In this document: one piece after another, positions 34,565-46,441 of the stretch
How the letters are laid out: every line of letters starts with the position of its first letter
Numbering within the stretch: the stretch's first letter is position 1
Notes under the pieces: model-generated
What the model saw: only the letters and a program-made list of their open reading frames with translations
Databases searched by the model: none
What the model was told of the DNA's origin: nothing
NCBI GenBank assembly: GCA_947623455.1
Contig: OX392530.1
Span: 622,501-686,500, forward strand
Length of the DNA stretch: 64,000 nucleotides
Direction: 5' to 3'
Origin: Mimachlamys varia
Lineage: Eukaryota; Mollusca; Bivalvia; Pectinida; Pectinidae
Made by a program: the position numbers and the translations under genes

Positions 34565-36863
34565 TCAAAATATCTGAGATGGATAGGTGTTATTTCTGGC
34601 TGATACCCAGTATTCAGACTGACAGTAACAATGTATTTGCGATTAGAGGATGAGATGAAAGAGGCATGATGACTTCTGCTGTGTCATTGACTGACATTGA
34701 TAGTGAAAGGTGTTGGGGAGACCGGGAGTGCAGAGATAAGGATAGCCTTTGTGATGGTTACCCCAGTCATCTGTGGTTATTTCTACCTCTCGTTCAGAGA
34801 CATATACCTTCATTTAGCAAGAGGTAACTGCGCTAATAACGGCACTGTGTGAGAATGAAATCAAATAAAAATTCGGTTTTAGCAACTGATAATTTCTTTA
34901 TAATTTTGGCTACTATTTTTGAGTATTCAATCATGAAACTTTTTGTGGCATACCTGTAAACAGGAGCTCCATGTGACATACCAGTAAACATGAGCAAAAT
35001 TTACAAATGGAAATGACCTTGACCCATATTCAAGGTCACATGTGTAAAATCTGTTAAAACCTTTAAACAACTTCTGAAATACCAAAAGCCCAAGAAGCAT
35101 GATATTTGGCTTAAAGGTTCTTGGAATAAGCCCGACAAATTTTGCGAAAAGAAATGACCTTTACCTATATTCAAAGTCACAGGGGTAAAATCTGTTAAAA
35201 CATTTAAATGGCTTCTTCTGATTAACCAAAATGCCTAGAGACATTTTATTTGGCTGAAAGGTTCCTTGGATGAAGCCAGACAAGTTTTGTGGAAAGAATT
35301 GACCTTGACTTATATTCAAAGCCACAGGGGTCAAATCTGTTAAAACCTTTAAACAACTTCTTCTGATAAACCAAAACGCCTAGAAGCGTGATATTTGGCT
35401 GAAAGGTTCCTTGGATGAAGCCAAACAAAATTTGCAAATGAAAATGCCATTATCTTAAAAGGTCACATGGGTTAAATTATGTTTAAATATTAACATGTTT
35501 TTTCTGAACGTCTCACAATAAAAGATTTTAAGTGACTTTAGGGTTACACTATAATATAAGTCAAAGATTCATACCAGGTGAGCGATGCAGGCCCATTTGG
35601 CTTCTTGTTTATTGTGTTTATGCTGACTTGTAAAACTTTCAGAGATTGCTAAGCTGAAGAAGGGGAAGATGTAAAATACTTTCTTGGATTCCCTTGAGCT
35701 TTGAAATTCAGGGTTCTAACATGAGGTGAACATCTTTCTAGATATGTGTAATAATAACAGTATCTATAAACAGGTTGGCTGTTACAATGTGCTATCCTTC
35801 TCCATTGAGTCGTTTTTGTGGATCAACATTTAGCAGTATTCTTTGTAGATCTGAGCCATTCACAGTTGTATGCTACGTCATTGTTTATGGGGTTGGAGAT
35901 ACTTTCCTGACACTGGTGTTTGGCCCAGACATGTTACAAAGTATGAACTTCTATAAACACCTGCCCATCCTTCTCTGAATGTTGTTTCTCACAAATTATA
36001 AGTTGTAATGGAAATTAAATTGGCCCCAGAATGTTAATTGGATTGAATGCCAATTAAAATTTGATGGGGAATTAAAGTAAGTAAAATTCCTGTCTGGCTT
36101 AGCTCTGTGGTGTCCCTCTGAAGCCAATGACAGATGTGTGGAACAGGTGCCCTTTTATCATCTCTCTTCTAACAGGTTGTTGGCTATAAATTAATTGGCA
36201 GTTAGCTTTAGTTAGTGGCGGTGGTCAGCATGATAGTCATATCTATTTATAGCTAGAGCAGGGCAGTTCAAGAGTCCAGTACTTTCTATCTTGTGTTCTT
36301 CATACTTAATCACAAAATTCTGATCTTCTCTGCCTCCAGTAGATTGTAGGACATTTTAATATTTTCTATATATTCTTCATCATTAAGACTATGGAAGTTC
36401 TTAAGATTTGAAATTTTTTCTAAACTATAGTCTAAATGTTAAAGAGATATAGACTGAATGTTGTGTTGGAAACACTTGAGGCTATTTAGAGTGATCCCTT
36501 CCCCGGCAGTAGAACCACATCCTTCCCACTGTGGTCAAGCCCACTTGACTCTTTGATACTCCATGTAAAACAATATTGCTGGCAACTATCAAGAAAGCAT
36601 GTTGCCTCTCAGGGTTCTCAATTTCCTGTCATTAAGTGTGGAGGTCATTATGCTTCAGACAATGTGTGAACAATGTGCTTTGAAGAAAAGTCTTAAGCAT
36701 TTCAGTGTATTCTACCTGGGGTTTTGGTTTTCCATCCTGCTGGTATTAAGGTTTTCTGTGGTCAGTGTATTGAATTATTTACGGTGCCTTGTTTTTCTTT
36801 GGTCATGTATGTAATCACAATTTTAAGTGATTTAAATTTTTGAAAAAATTGATGGAGGTGTTT
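34565..36863. other. Mostly unique DNA containing an old ~143-bp repeat
   Basis: Apart from the degenerate three-unit repeat at 34980-35445, no gene or structured element was recognised. Frames of 67-71 codons near 35775 and 36599 have no domain. Confidence 0.5.
34980..35445. repeat. Degenerate ~143-bp tandem repeat, three units
   Basis: GACCTT-type words at 35015, 35156 and 35301 mark units of 141 and 145 bp. Shared words are TATATTCAA-GTCACA, AAATCTGTTAAAACCTTTAAA, GATATTTGGCT and GGTTCCTTGGATGAAGCC. Units are about 80-85 percent alike by eye. This resembles a dispersed repeat; diverged relatives appear near 47490 and 50650. Confidence 0.8.
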
Positions 36864-38616
36864 TCTGTCCTCTGATGATCCTGTGATCCTATAGTGCCGA
36901 TTGTGTCCTCTGATGATCCTGTGATCCTATAGGGCCGATTGTGTCCTCTGATGATCCTGTGATCCTATAGGGCCGATTGTGTCCTCTGATGATCATGTGA
37001 CCCTATAGGACCGATTGTGTCTTCTGATGATCCTGTGATTCTATAGGGTCGATTGTGTCTTCTGATGATCCTGTGATCCTATAGGGCTGATTGTGTCTTG
37101 ATGATCCTGTGATCCTATAGTGCCGATTGTGTCCTCTGATGATCCTGTGATCCTATAGGGCCGATTGTGTCCTCTGATGATCATGTGAACCTATAGGACC
37201 GATTGTGTCTTCTGATGATCCTGTGATTCTATAGGGTCGATTGTGTCCTCTGATGATCCTGTGATCCTATAGGGCTGATTTTGTCTTTATGATCCTGTGA
37301 TCCTATAGGGCCGATTGTGTCCTCTGTTGATCCTGTGATCCTATAGGGACGATTGTGTCCTCTGATGATCCTATAAGGCCGATTGTGTCCTCTGATGATC
37401 CTGTGATCCTATAAGGCCGATTGTGTCCTCTGATGATCCTGTGATCCTATAGGGCCGATTGTGTCCTCTGATGATCCTGTGATCCTATAGGGCTGATTGT
37501 GTCCTCTGATGATCATGTGACCCTATAGGACCGATTGTGTCCTCTGATGATCCTGTGATCCTATAGGGCCGATTGTGTCCTCTGATGATCCTGTGATCCT
37601 ATAGGGCTGATTTTGTCATGATGATCCTGTGATCCTATAAGGCCGATTGTGTCCTCTGATGATCCTGTGATCCTATAGGGCCGATTGTGTCCTCTGATGA
37701 TCCTGTGATCCTATAGGGCCGATTGTGTCTTGATGATCCTGTGATCCTATAGGGCCGATTGTGTCTTGATGATCCTGTGATCCTATAGGGCCGATTTTGT
37801 CCTCTGATGATCCTGTGATCCTATAAGGCCGATTGTGTCCTCTGATGATCCTGTGATCCTATAGGGCCGATTGTGTCTTCTGATGATCCTGTGATCCTAT
37901 AGGGCCAATTGTGTCCTTTGATGATCCTGTGATCCTATAGGGCCGATTGTGTCCTCTGATGATCCTGTGATCCTATAGGGCTGATTGTGTCCTCTGATGA
38001 GCCTGTGGTCCTATAGGGACGATTGTGTCCTCTGATGATCCTGTGATCCTATAGGGCCAATTTTGTCTTCTGATGATCCTGTGATCCTATAGGGCTGATT
38101 GTGTCCTCTGATGATCCTGTGATCCTATAGCGCTGATTGTGTCTTGATGATTCTGTGGTCCTATAGGGCCTATTGTGTCATCTGATGATCCTGTGGTCCT
38201 ATAGGGCTGATTGTGTCTTGATGATCCTCTGATCCTATAGGGCTGATTGTGTCCTCTGATGAGCCTGTGGTCCTATAGGGCCGATTGTGTCTTGATGATC
38301 CTGTGATCCTATAGGGCTGATTGTGTCTTGATGATCCTGTGATCCTATAGTGCCGATTGTGTCCTCTGATGATCGTGTGATCCTATAGGGCAGATTGTGT
38401 CTTGATGATCCTGTGATCCTATAGGGCAGATTGTGTCCTCTGATGATCCTGTGATCCTATAGGGCTGATTGTGTCCTCTGATGATCCTGTGATCCTATAG
38501 GGCTGATTGTGTCTTGATGATTCTGTGGTCCTATAGGGCCGATTGTGTCCTCTGATGATCCTGTGGTCCTATAGGGCTGATTGTGTCTTGATGATTCTCT
38601 GATCCTATAGGGCTGA

Positions 38617-39404
38617 CAGGGCTCGACAATTACGCTTGTCCGACTTGTCCGTACCAGTACAAATCTCTGTCGGACAAGTACATCAGGATACTCACTTGCC
38701 CGCTCGGACAAGTGATTTTAAGCAGAAACTATGTTTTTAGAAATGGCAAAAAAGATTAAAATGTCTTTCTTACAAAATTCAAGAGTTGTTCATTTCGTTT
38801 TTCAATAAAATGTGACTTCAAAGTGATCAATTGAACTACGATTACCACATTCGGGATTCACGGAGGTAAGCTATTGGTATGTTATTTAAAAACCCAGATG
38901 TGTTCCGAATATGATAATCTAAATCGCTGTTGCGTTTGTATCAAAGAGATCGCGGTAAACCCAGATGTGTTCCGAACATGAAATCTGAATCGCTGTTGCG
39001 TTTGTATTTAAGAGATCGCCCTATATATAAGCATTTACATGACAAAGATTGATCTGACTGTTTATATTGGAAACACGCTGACAGGTGTAATATGGATTTG
39101 ACATAATTTGGGTTAAGCGTTGCAGGAAACTCAAAGAGACAAACAGTTGGCTTTGCAATGACATTTACAGTAAAGTGCAATATTATAATGAAAAAATCAT
39201 TGTAATAATAAATAAATACAACTGACACAGTTTTAAAGAGTTAACTTAATTTATTTCATTATTATAATATGATTATCATAATGGACATTTTTCTTCAAGT
39301 TAGTGGGAAAAGTTTGGACAAGTGCATTTGGCTGTCGGACAAGTAGATTTTAGAATCACTTGCCCAAACGGACACGTGTGAAAAAATAATATTGTAGAGC
39401 CCTG
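38617..39404. mobile_element. Non-autonomous hAT-like DNA transposon, copy 1
   Basis: It begins CAGGGCTCGACAATTA and ends AATATTGTAGAGCCCTG, imperfect terminal inverted repeats of the type known in hAT elements. It splits a 38-bp unit, with GCTGA (38612-38616 and 39405-39409) or GGCTGA as the target-site duplication. Sub-terminal regions carry several copies of CGGACAAGT or its complement ACTTGTCCG, which resemble transposase-binding repeats. An internal 67-bp duplication starts at 38890 and 38957. At 788 bp with no transposase, it needs a trans-acting enzyme. The short frames inside (84 and 95 codons) show no domain. Confidence 0.82.
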
Positions 39405-41197
39405 GCTGATTGTGTCCTCTGATGAGCCTGTGGTCCTATAGGGCTGATTGTGTCTTGATGATCCTGTGATCCTATAGGGCTGATTGTGTCTTGATGATCC
39501 TGTGATCCTATAGTGCCGATTGTGTCCTCTGATGATCCTGTGATCCTATAGGGCCGATTGTGTCCTCTGATGATCCTGTGATCCTATAGGGCCGATTGTG
39601 TCCTCTGATGATCATGTGACCCTATAGGACCGATTGTGTCTTCTGATGATCCTGTGATTCTATAGGGTCGATTGTGTCTTCTGATGATCCTGTGATCCTA
39701 TAGGGCTGATTGTTTCTTGATGATCCTGTGATCCTATAGTGCCGATTGTGTCCTCTGATGATCCTGTGATCCTATAGGGCCGATTGTGTCCTCTGATGAT
39801 CATGTGAACCTATAGGACCGATTGTGTCTTCTGATGATCCTGTGATTCTATAGGGTCGATTGTGTCCTCTGATGATCCTGTGATCCTATAGGGCCGATTT
39901 TGTCTTTATGATCCTGTGATCCTATAGGGCCGATTGTGTCCTCTGTTGATCCTGTGATCCTATAGGGACGATTGTGTCCTCTGATGATCCTATAAGGCCG
40001 ATTGTGTCCTCTGATGATCCTGTGATCCTATAAGGCCGATTGTGTCCTCTGATGATCCTGTGATCCTATAGGGCCGATTGTGTCCTCTGATGATCCTGTG
40101 ATCCTATAGGGCCGATTGTGTCCTCTGATGATCATGTGACCCTATAGGACCGATTGTGTCCTCTGATGATCCTGTGATCCTATAGGGCCGATTGTGTCTT
40201 GATGATCCTGTGATCCTATAGGGCTGATTGTGTCATGATGATCCTGTGATCCTATAAGGCCGATTGTGTCCTCTGATGATCCTGTGATCCTATAGGGCCG
40301 ATTGTGTCCTCTGATGATCCTGTGATCCTATAGGGCCGATTGTGTCTTGATGATCCTGTGATCCTATAGGGCCGATTGTGTCTTGATGATCCTGTGATCC
40401 TATAGGGCCGATTTTGTCCTCTGATGATCCTGTGATCCTATAAGGCCGATTGTGTCCTCTGATGATCCTGTGATCCTATAGGGCCGATTGTGTCTTCTGA
40501 TGATCCTGTGATCCTATAGGGCCAATTGTGTCCTTTGATGATCCTGTGATCCTATAGGGCCGATTGTGTCCTCTGATGATCCTGTGATCCTATAGGGCTG
40601 ATTGTGTCCTCTGATGAGCCTGTGGTCCTATAGGGACGATTGTGTCCTCTGATGATCCTGTGATCCTATAGGGCCAATTTTGTCTTCTGATGATCCTGTG
40701 ATCCTATAGGGCTGATTGTGTCCTCTGATGATCCTGTGATCCTATAGGGCTGATTGTGTCTTGATGATTCTGTGGTCCTATAGGGCCGATTGTGTCATCT
40801 GATGATCCTGTGGTCCTATAGGGCTGATTGTGTCTTGATGATCCTCTGATCCTATAGGGCTGATTGTGTCCTCTGATGAGCCTGTGGTCCTATAGGGCCG
40901 ATTGTGTCTTGATGATCCTGTGATCCTATAGGGCTGATTGTGTCTTGATGATCCTGTGATCCTATAGTGCCGATTGTGTCCTCTGATGATCGTGTGATCC
41001 TATAGGGCAGATTGTGTCCTCTGATGATCCTGTGATCCTATAGGGCTGATTGTGTCCTCTGATGATCCTGTGATCCTATAGGGCTGATTGTGTCTTGATG
41101 ATTCTGTGGTCCTATAGGGCCGATTGTGTCCTCTGATGATCCTGTGGTCCTATAGGGCTGATTGTGTCTTGATGATTCTCTGATCCTATAGGGCTGA

Positions 41198-41985
41198 CAG
41201 GGCTCGACAATTACGCTTGTCCGACTTGTCCGTACCAGTACAAATCTCTGTCGGACAAGTACATCAGGATACTCACTTGCCCGCTCGGACAAGTGATTTT
41301 AAGCAGAAACTATGTTTTTAGAAATGGCAAAAAAGATTAAAATGTCTTTCTTACAAAATTCAAGAGTTGTTCATTTCGTTTTTCAATAAAATGTGACTTC
41401 AAAGTGATCAATTGAACTACGATTGCCACATTCGGGATTCACGGAGGTAAGCTATTGGTATGTTATTTAAAAACCCAGATGTGTTCCGAATATGATAATC
41501 TAAATCGCTGTTGCGTTTGTATCAAAGAGATCGCGGTAAACCCAGATGTGTTCCGAACATGAAATCTGAATCGCTGTTGCGTTTGTATTTAAGAGATCGC
41601 CCTATATATAAGCATTTACATGACAAAGATTGATCTGACTGTTTATATTGGAAACACGCTGACAGGTGTAATATGGATTTGACATAATTTGGGTTAAGCG
41701 TTGCAGGAAACTCAAAGAGACAAACAGTTGGCTTTGCAATGACATTTACAGTAAAGTGCAATATTATAATGAAAAAATCATTGTAATAATAAATAAATAC
41801 AACTGACACAGTTTTAAAGAGTTAACTTAATTTATTTCATTATTATAATATGATTATCATAATGGACATTTTTCTTCAAGTTAGTGGGAAAAGTTTGGAC
41901 AAGTGCATTTGGCTGTCGGACAAGTAGATTTTAGAATCACTTGCCCAAACGGACAAGTGTGAAAAAATAATATTGTAGAGCCCAG
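41198..41985. mobile_element. Non-autonomous hAT-like DNA transposon, copy 2
   Basis: Identical in length and insertion point to copy 1, offset 2581 bp. I see three substitutions: one near 41424, one in CGGACAAGTGTG near 41952 (copy 1 reads CGGACACGTGTG), and one in the right end, GAGCCCAG instead of GAGCCCTG. The flanking array is also matched, so this copy came from duplication of the array segment, not a new insertion. The altered right terminus may reduce its mobility. Confidence 0.85.
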
Positions 41986-42994
41986 GCTGATTGTGTCCTC
42001 TGATGAGCCTGTGGTCCTATAGGGCCGATTGTGTCTTGATGATCCTGTGATCCTATAGGGCTGATTGTGTCTTGATGATCCTGTGATCCTATAGTGCCGA
42101 TTGTGTCCTCTGATGATCCTGTGATCCTATAGGGCCGATTGTGTCCTCTGATGATCATGTGACCCTATAGGACCGATTGTGTCTTCTGATGATCCTGTGA
42201 TTCTATAGGGTCAATTGTGTCCTCTGATGATCCTGTGATCCTATAGGGCTGATTGTGTCTTGATGATCCTGTGATCCTATAGGGCCGATTGTGTCCTCTG
42301 ATGATCCTGTGATCCTATAGGGACGATTGTGTCCTCTGATGATCCTGTGATCCTATAGGGCCGATTGTGTCCTCTGATGATCCTGTGATCCTATAAGGCC
42401 GATTGTGTCTTGATGATCCTGTGATCCTATAGGGCCGATTGTGTCTTGATGATCCTGTGATCCTATAGTGCAGATTGTGTCCTCTGATGATCCTGTGATC
42501 CTATAGGGCCGATTGTGTCCTCTGATGATCATGTGACCCTATAGGACCGATTGTGTCTTCTGATGATCCTGTGATTCTATAGGGTCGATTGTGTCCTCTG
42601 ATGATCCTGTGATCCTATAGGGCTGATTGTGTCTTGATGATCCTGTGATCCTATAGGGCCGATTGTGTCCTCTGATGATCCTGTGATCCTATAGGGCTGA
42701 TTGTGTCCTCTGATGATCATGTGATCCTATAAGGCCAATTGTGTCCTCTGATGATCCTGTGATCCTATAGGGCCGATTGTGTCTTGATGATCCTGTGATC
42801 CTATAGGGCTGATTGTGTCTTGATGATCCTGTGATCCTATAGGGCCGATTGTGTCTTGATGATCCTGTGATCCTATAGTGCCGATTGTGTCCTCTGATGA
42901 TCCTGTGATCCTATAAGGCCGATTGTGTCCTCTGATGATCCTGTGAATTTATAGGGCTGATTATGTCCTAGGATTATCCTGTGATCCTATATTC

Positions 42995-43145
42995 CTTATC
43001 ACGCCCCAGGTTTAGGCCAAGCTAGTTTATAAGAGTACTGAATAGGACAGGTCCAGGTTTAGGCCAAGCTATAAAAAGTTTTAAAGAGGACATTCCCAGG
43101 TTAGGCCAAGTTGACCTGGTTTAGGCCAAGCTGCATGTATGTAAA
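42995..43145. repeat. Degenerate repeats with TTTAGGCCAAGCTA core
   Basis: Three or four copies of CCAGGTTTAGGCCAAGCTA-type sequence begin right after the 38-bp array, spaced irregularly. The same core recurs at about 43470, 43520 and 43590, and much more densely after 44215. Confidence 0.7.
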
Positions 43146-44214
43146 ACGTTTATGTAGTGTGGTGTGAGGTGTGAAGAAATACCTTGAATGGACAGGTGAT
43201 CACCTCGGGTGATGTAATTAGCCAGGTGTCTCTGAAGAATTACCTAATAAAACCCAGTCACGACAGAAAAACTATTAATAAGCAGTGTCTTATACTTAAA
43301 AGTTATATAAGAACTGATTCAGATACGTGTACGTAAAAGATTGGTATATATCCCAGACGGAATACTGGGGATACAAGTGCTGGTATCCTGAGGAGAAATT
43401 TGGTATCCGAGTGACAACGGAATACCGCCAATTTCGAGCCCTGAAAAGTACTGAAGAATACAGACCCAGGTTTAAGCCAAGCTATAAAGAAAACTTTTGA
43501 AAGAGAATTGCCCTGGGTTAGGCAAAGCTATATAAGAAAACTTAATGAATGAATGGAAAGCTACATGTATAAAAGAGTGCTAAATAAGATATGCCCAAGT
43601 TTATGCCAAACTACGTAAAAGTAGATGATGTTATCGTATTTAAACCAAAGCTTTGTACCAGATGGATTCCATGAACTTGTCTGTTCACTAGATAAAGAAA
43701 CAGTCGTGAAATAAACACATAAACATATCAGCTTTATCAGATACCGGATCCTTATTAGATAACATGTGTAGGGGTTAATTAAATTACAAAACATATGTAT
43801 ATATATTAGAATGAATGAGGTATACGGGAATTACACAGTGTGAGAATTAATCAGCCTGATTTATGTGTGGCGAGACATGGGGCCTGATTCTGTGTTTTGA
43901 CAGCTACAGGAAATGTCCTGATTTAATATCTTTGGCAGTTATTGAGTGAGGAGTGACCACAGAACTCTACCTCATATAAACAGTGCCTAAAAGTACTGAC
44001 TCAGGGACCCACTCCCAGTATCAACTGTGTAAGCCTGTATTCATTCTCCTCTCTATAAATGTCCCCCTCCCTAAACCAAGATATCCCTTTGCTAGTACAA
44101 GCTGGTCCCACTCCCTGGTAACAACTCAAAATCGGTTAATCCCCCTCCAAATATATAGTACATGTACTAATTTCAGATCATCCCTCCCTGGAAATACCCC
44201 CCTATATTATAGGA
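43146..44214. other. Mostly unique DNA within a repeat neighbourhood
   Basis: Scattered copies of the GGTTTAGGCCAAGCTA-like core occur near 43470, 43520 and 43590. ATTTCGAGCCCTG at 43431-43443 looks like an orphan right end of a hAT-like element. A C-rich stretch near 44005-44210 opens a 119-codon frame with no recognisable domain. No gene is called. Confidence 0.5.
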
Positions 44215-45025
44215 GAATTGAAGAGGAGGACAGGCCCAGGTTTAGGCCAAGATATGTAAGAGAACTGAACAGGCCAAGGTTTAGGGTAAGTTATTTTAGA
44301 GAACTGAACAGGAAAGGCCCAGATTTAGGCCAAGTTATATAATATAAGAGGACTGAACATGCCAATGTTTAGGCCAAGCTATGTAAGGAGACTGAACAGA
44401 CCCAGGTTTAGGCCAAGCTATTTAAGAGGACTGATGAGGGCAGGCCCAAGTTATATATATGAAGGCCAGGCCCAAGTTATATATATGAAGGCCAGGCCCA
44501 AGTTATATATATGAAGGGCAGGCCCACGTTTAGACCAAGCTATATATATGAAGGCCAGGCCCACGTTTAGACCAAGCTATATATATGAAGACCAGGCCCA
44601 AGTTTAGACCAAGCTATATATATGAAGGGCAGGCCCACGTTTAGACCAAGCTATATATATGAAGGCCAGGCCCACGTTTAGACCAAGCTATATATATGAA
44701 GGCCAGGCCCACGTTTAGACCAAGCTATATATATGAAGGACAGCCCCAAGTTTTGGCAAGCTATATATATGAAGGCCAGGCCCAAGTTTAGACCAAGCTA
44801 TATATATGAAGGGCAGGCCCAAGTTTAGACCAAGCTATATATATGAAGGCCAGGCCCAAGTTTAGACCAAGCTATATATATGAAGGCCAGGCCCAAGCTA
44901 CATGTATGAAAGACAGGCCCACTTTTAGGACAAGCTACATGTATAAAGGACAGGCCCACTTTTAGGCCAAGCTAGATGTATGAAAGACAGGCCCACATTT
45001 AGACCAAGCTACAGGTATAAAAGAG
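44215..45025. repeat. Degenerate 37-45-bp repeat family
   Basis: Units contain GGCCCA(A/C)GTTTAG(G/A)CCAAG. Left of 44436 they are longer and end in AGAGAACTGAACAGG. From 44905 they change to ACATGTAT-containing forms. The central part is a regular 37-bp array. Confidence 0.88.
44436..44905. repeat. 37-bp core array, about 13 copies
   Basis: The unit is CTATATATATGAAGGCCAGG plus CCCACGTTTAGACCAAG, for example TAGACCAAGC at 44531 and 44568. The first units (44436-44520) are shortened, lacking the TTTAGACCAAGC part. ATATATAT makes it AT-rich. Confidence 0.9.
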
Positions 45026-45969
45026 ACCTAGAGAGGACAGACTGGGCAGATAAAGGAGCACTAAATATATCTGGTGGTCATCAGTAGGTAGTATTGGCCA
45101 TTGTTCTAATTATAGCTACTTGACCTGGTTCAGTTTATTGGAGGGCACTAAATGTCACACCCACAAAAGTAACAGGAAGTTGTTGTGGTGTGGTTCAGGG
45201 TAGAATCTGTACTGATAGCACAAGTAGCCCTTTCCAGGAATATCAGGGTAATTTTTGAAGACAAGCTGTAACTGTGGGGCTATACTTTGTAGTGCAGGGT
45301 AAGATTTGAGGACAGAATAGCCCTCTGTGTACTTAGTATTCACCAGACAGAGTGAGACTACAGGGAGTAAATATCAGGTTGATAGGCAATAGGCTGATAT
45401 ACTGGGAGGCTTGTTTGAAGGAAATATTGACACAACTCCAAGGATATGGATCTTTTTAATACCAGGGTCAGTGAAGCATGAAGTTGTAAGAAGTATATAT
45501 AGCCATAGTGGATGGTGTCTGATGATTGTGAAATCCTTCACATTACATTTTCACATATGTAATGAAGCTCTGGGACTACTTTCATCTTGACCAATAAGAG
45601 TAAGGGGGGTGTGGCCTAACAAGGCCTGTCTAGACTTACATGTAAAGTTATCCTGTATACGTAAGTGTCTTTGTCCTTGGCTGTACCTTTCATACAGTTA
45701 CTGTAACAATGATCTTATCACGGCTATACACTGTTGAATTATTTCAGCTTAAAATTATTTCAGCTTCTTTTTGAAAAAAAAAGGTAGAAAGTGAAACCCA
45801 GCTGTATCCCTGGGGATGATGTATATTGTAAGTGGAGCTGTAGGGCACAGATATCCATCTCCTAGGTTCTGTACGTAATTGTTTCCTCCCCAGCTGGACG
45901 TAGGACCAGCCCCATTAAATACTTCTCTTTGTTGATGTTATCGTTGCGACTTTATCTGTTGGTGTATTT
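45026..45969. other. Unique DNA, no gene recognised
   Basis: A 62-codon minus-strand frame at 45155-45343 shows no domain. There is a poly(A) tract near 45774. Nothing else supportable. Confidence 0.5.
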
Positions 45970-46441
45970 ACTATCACCTGATCATGCTACATTAATATGT
46001 ACTCAATGCTGTGACCTACAGGGTATAACTCACCTGATATACTCACTATTACCCTGATCATTCTACATTAATATGGACTCAATGCTGTGACCTACAGGGT
46101 ATAACTCACCTGATATACTCACTATTACCCTGATCATTCTACATTAATATGGACTCAATGCTGTGACCTACAGGGTATAACTCACCTGATATACTCACTA
46201 TTACCCTGATCATTCTACATTAATATGGACTCAATGCTGTAACCTACAGGGTATAACTCACCTGATATACTCACTATTACCCTGATCATTCTACATTAAT
46301 ATGTACTCAATGCTGTGACCTACAGGGTATAACTCACCTGATATACTCACTATTACCCTGATCATTCTACATTAATATGGACTCAATGCTGTAACCTACA
46401 GGGTATAACTCACCTGATATACTCACTATTACCCTGATCAG
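45970..46441. repeat. 76-bp minisatellite, about 6 copies
   Basis: The unit contains ACTCAATGCTGTGACCTACA, GGGTATAACTCACCTGATAT and CCCTGATCATTCTACATTAA, period 76 (anchors at 46000 and 46076). It is highly homogeneous: the first unit is slightly diverged, and later units differ mainly by TGTGACC versus TGTAACC and TGTACTC versus TGGACTC. Confidence 0.95.

Larger units (their letters stand above)
36864..42992. repeat. 38-bp minisatellite array interrupted by two hAT-like copies
   Basis: The unit contains GATTGTGTCCTCTGATGATC and CTGTGATCCTATAGGGCC, mostly 38 bp, with a common 35-bp form reading GTGTCTTGATGATCC. The palindrome CCTATAGG is in most units. Array segments are about 36864-38616, 39405-41197 and 41986-42992. 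Rare landmarks repeat with an offset of 2619 bp (TAGTGCCG at 36892 and 39511; TCATGTGAAC at 37181 and 39800; TGTCTTTATG at 37282 and 39901), showing a large internal duplication. Confidence 0.95.

Noticed and set aside
43983..44342. 119-codon plus-strand frame
   Set aside because: It runs into the GGTTTAGGCCAAG repeat zone and has no recognisable domain.
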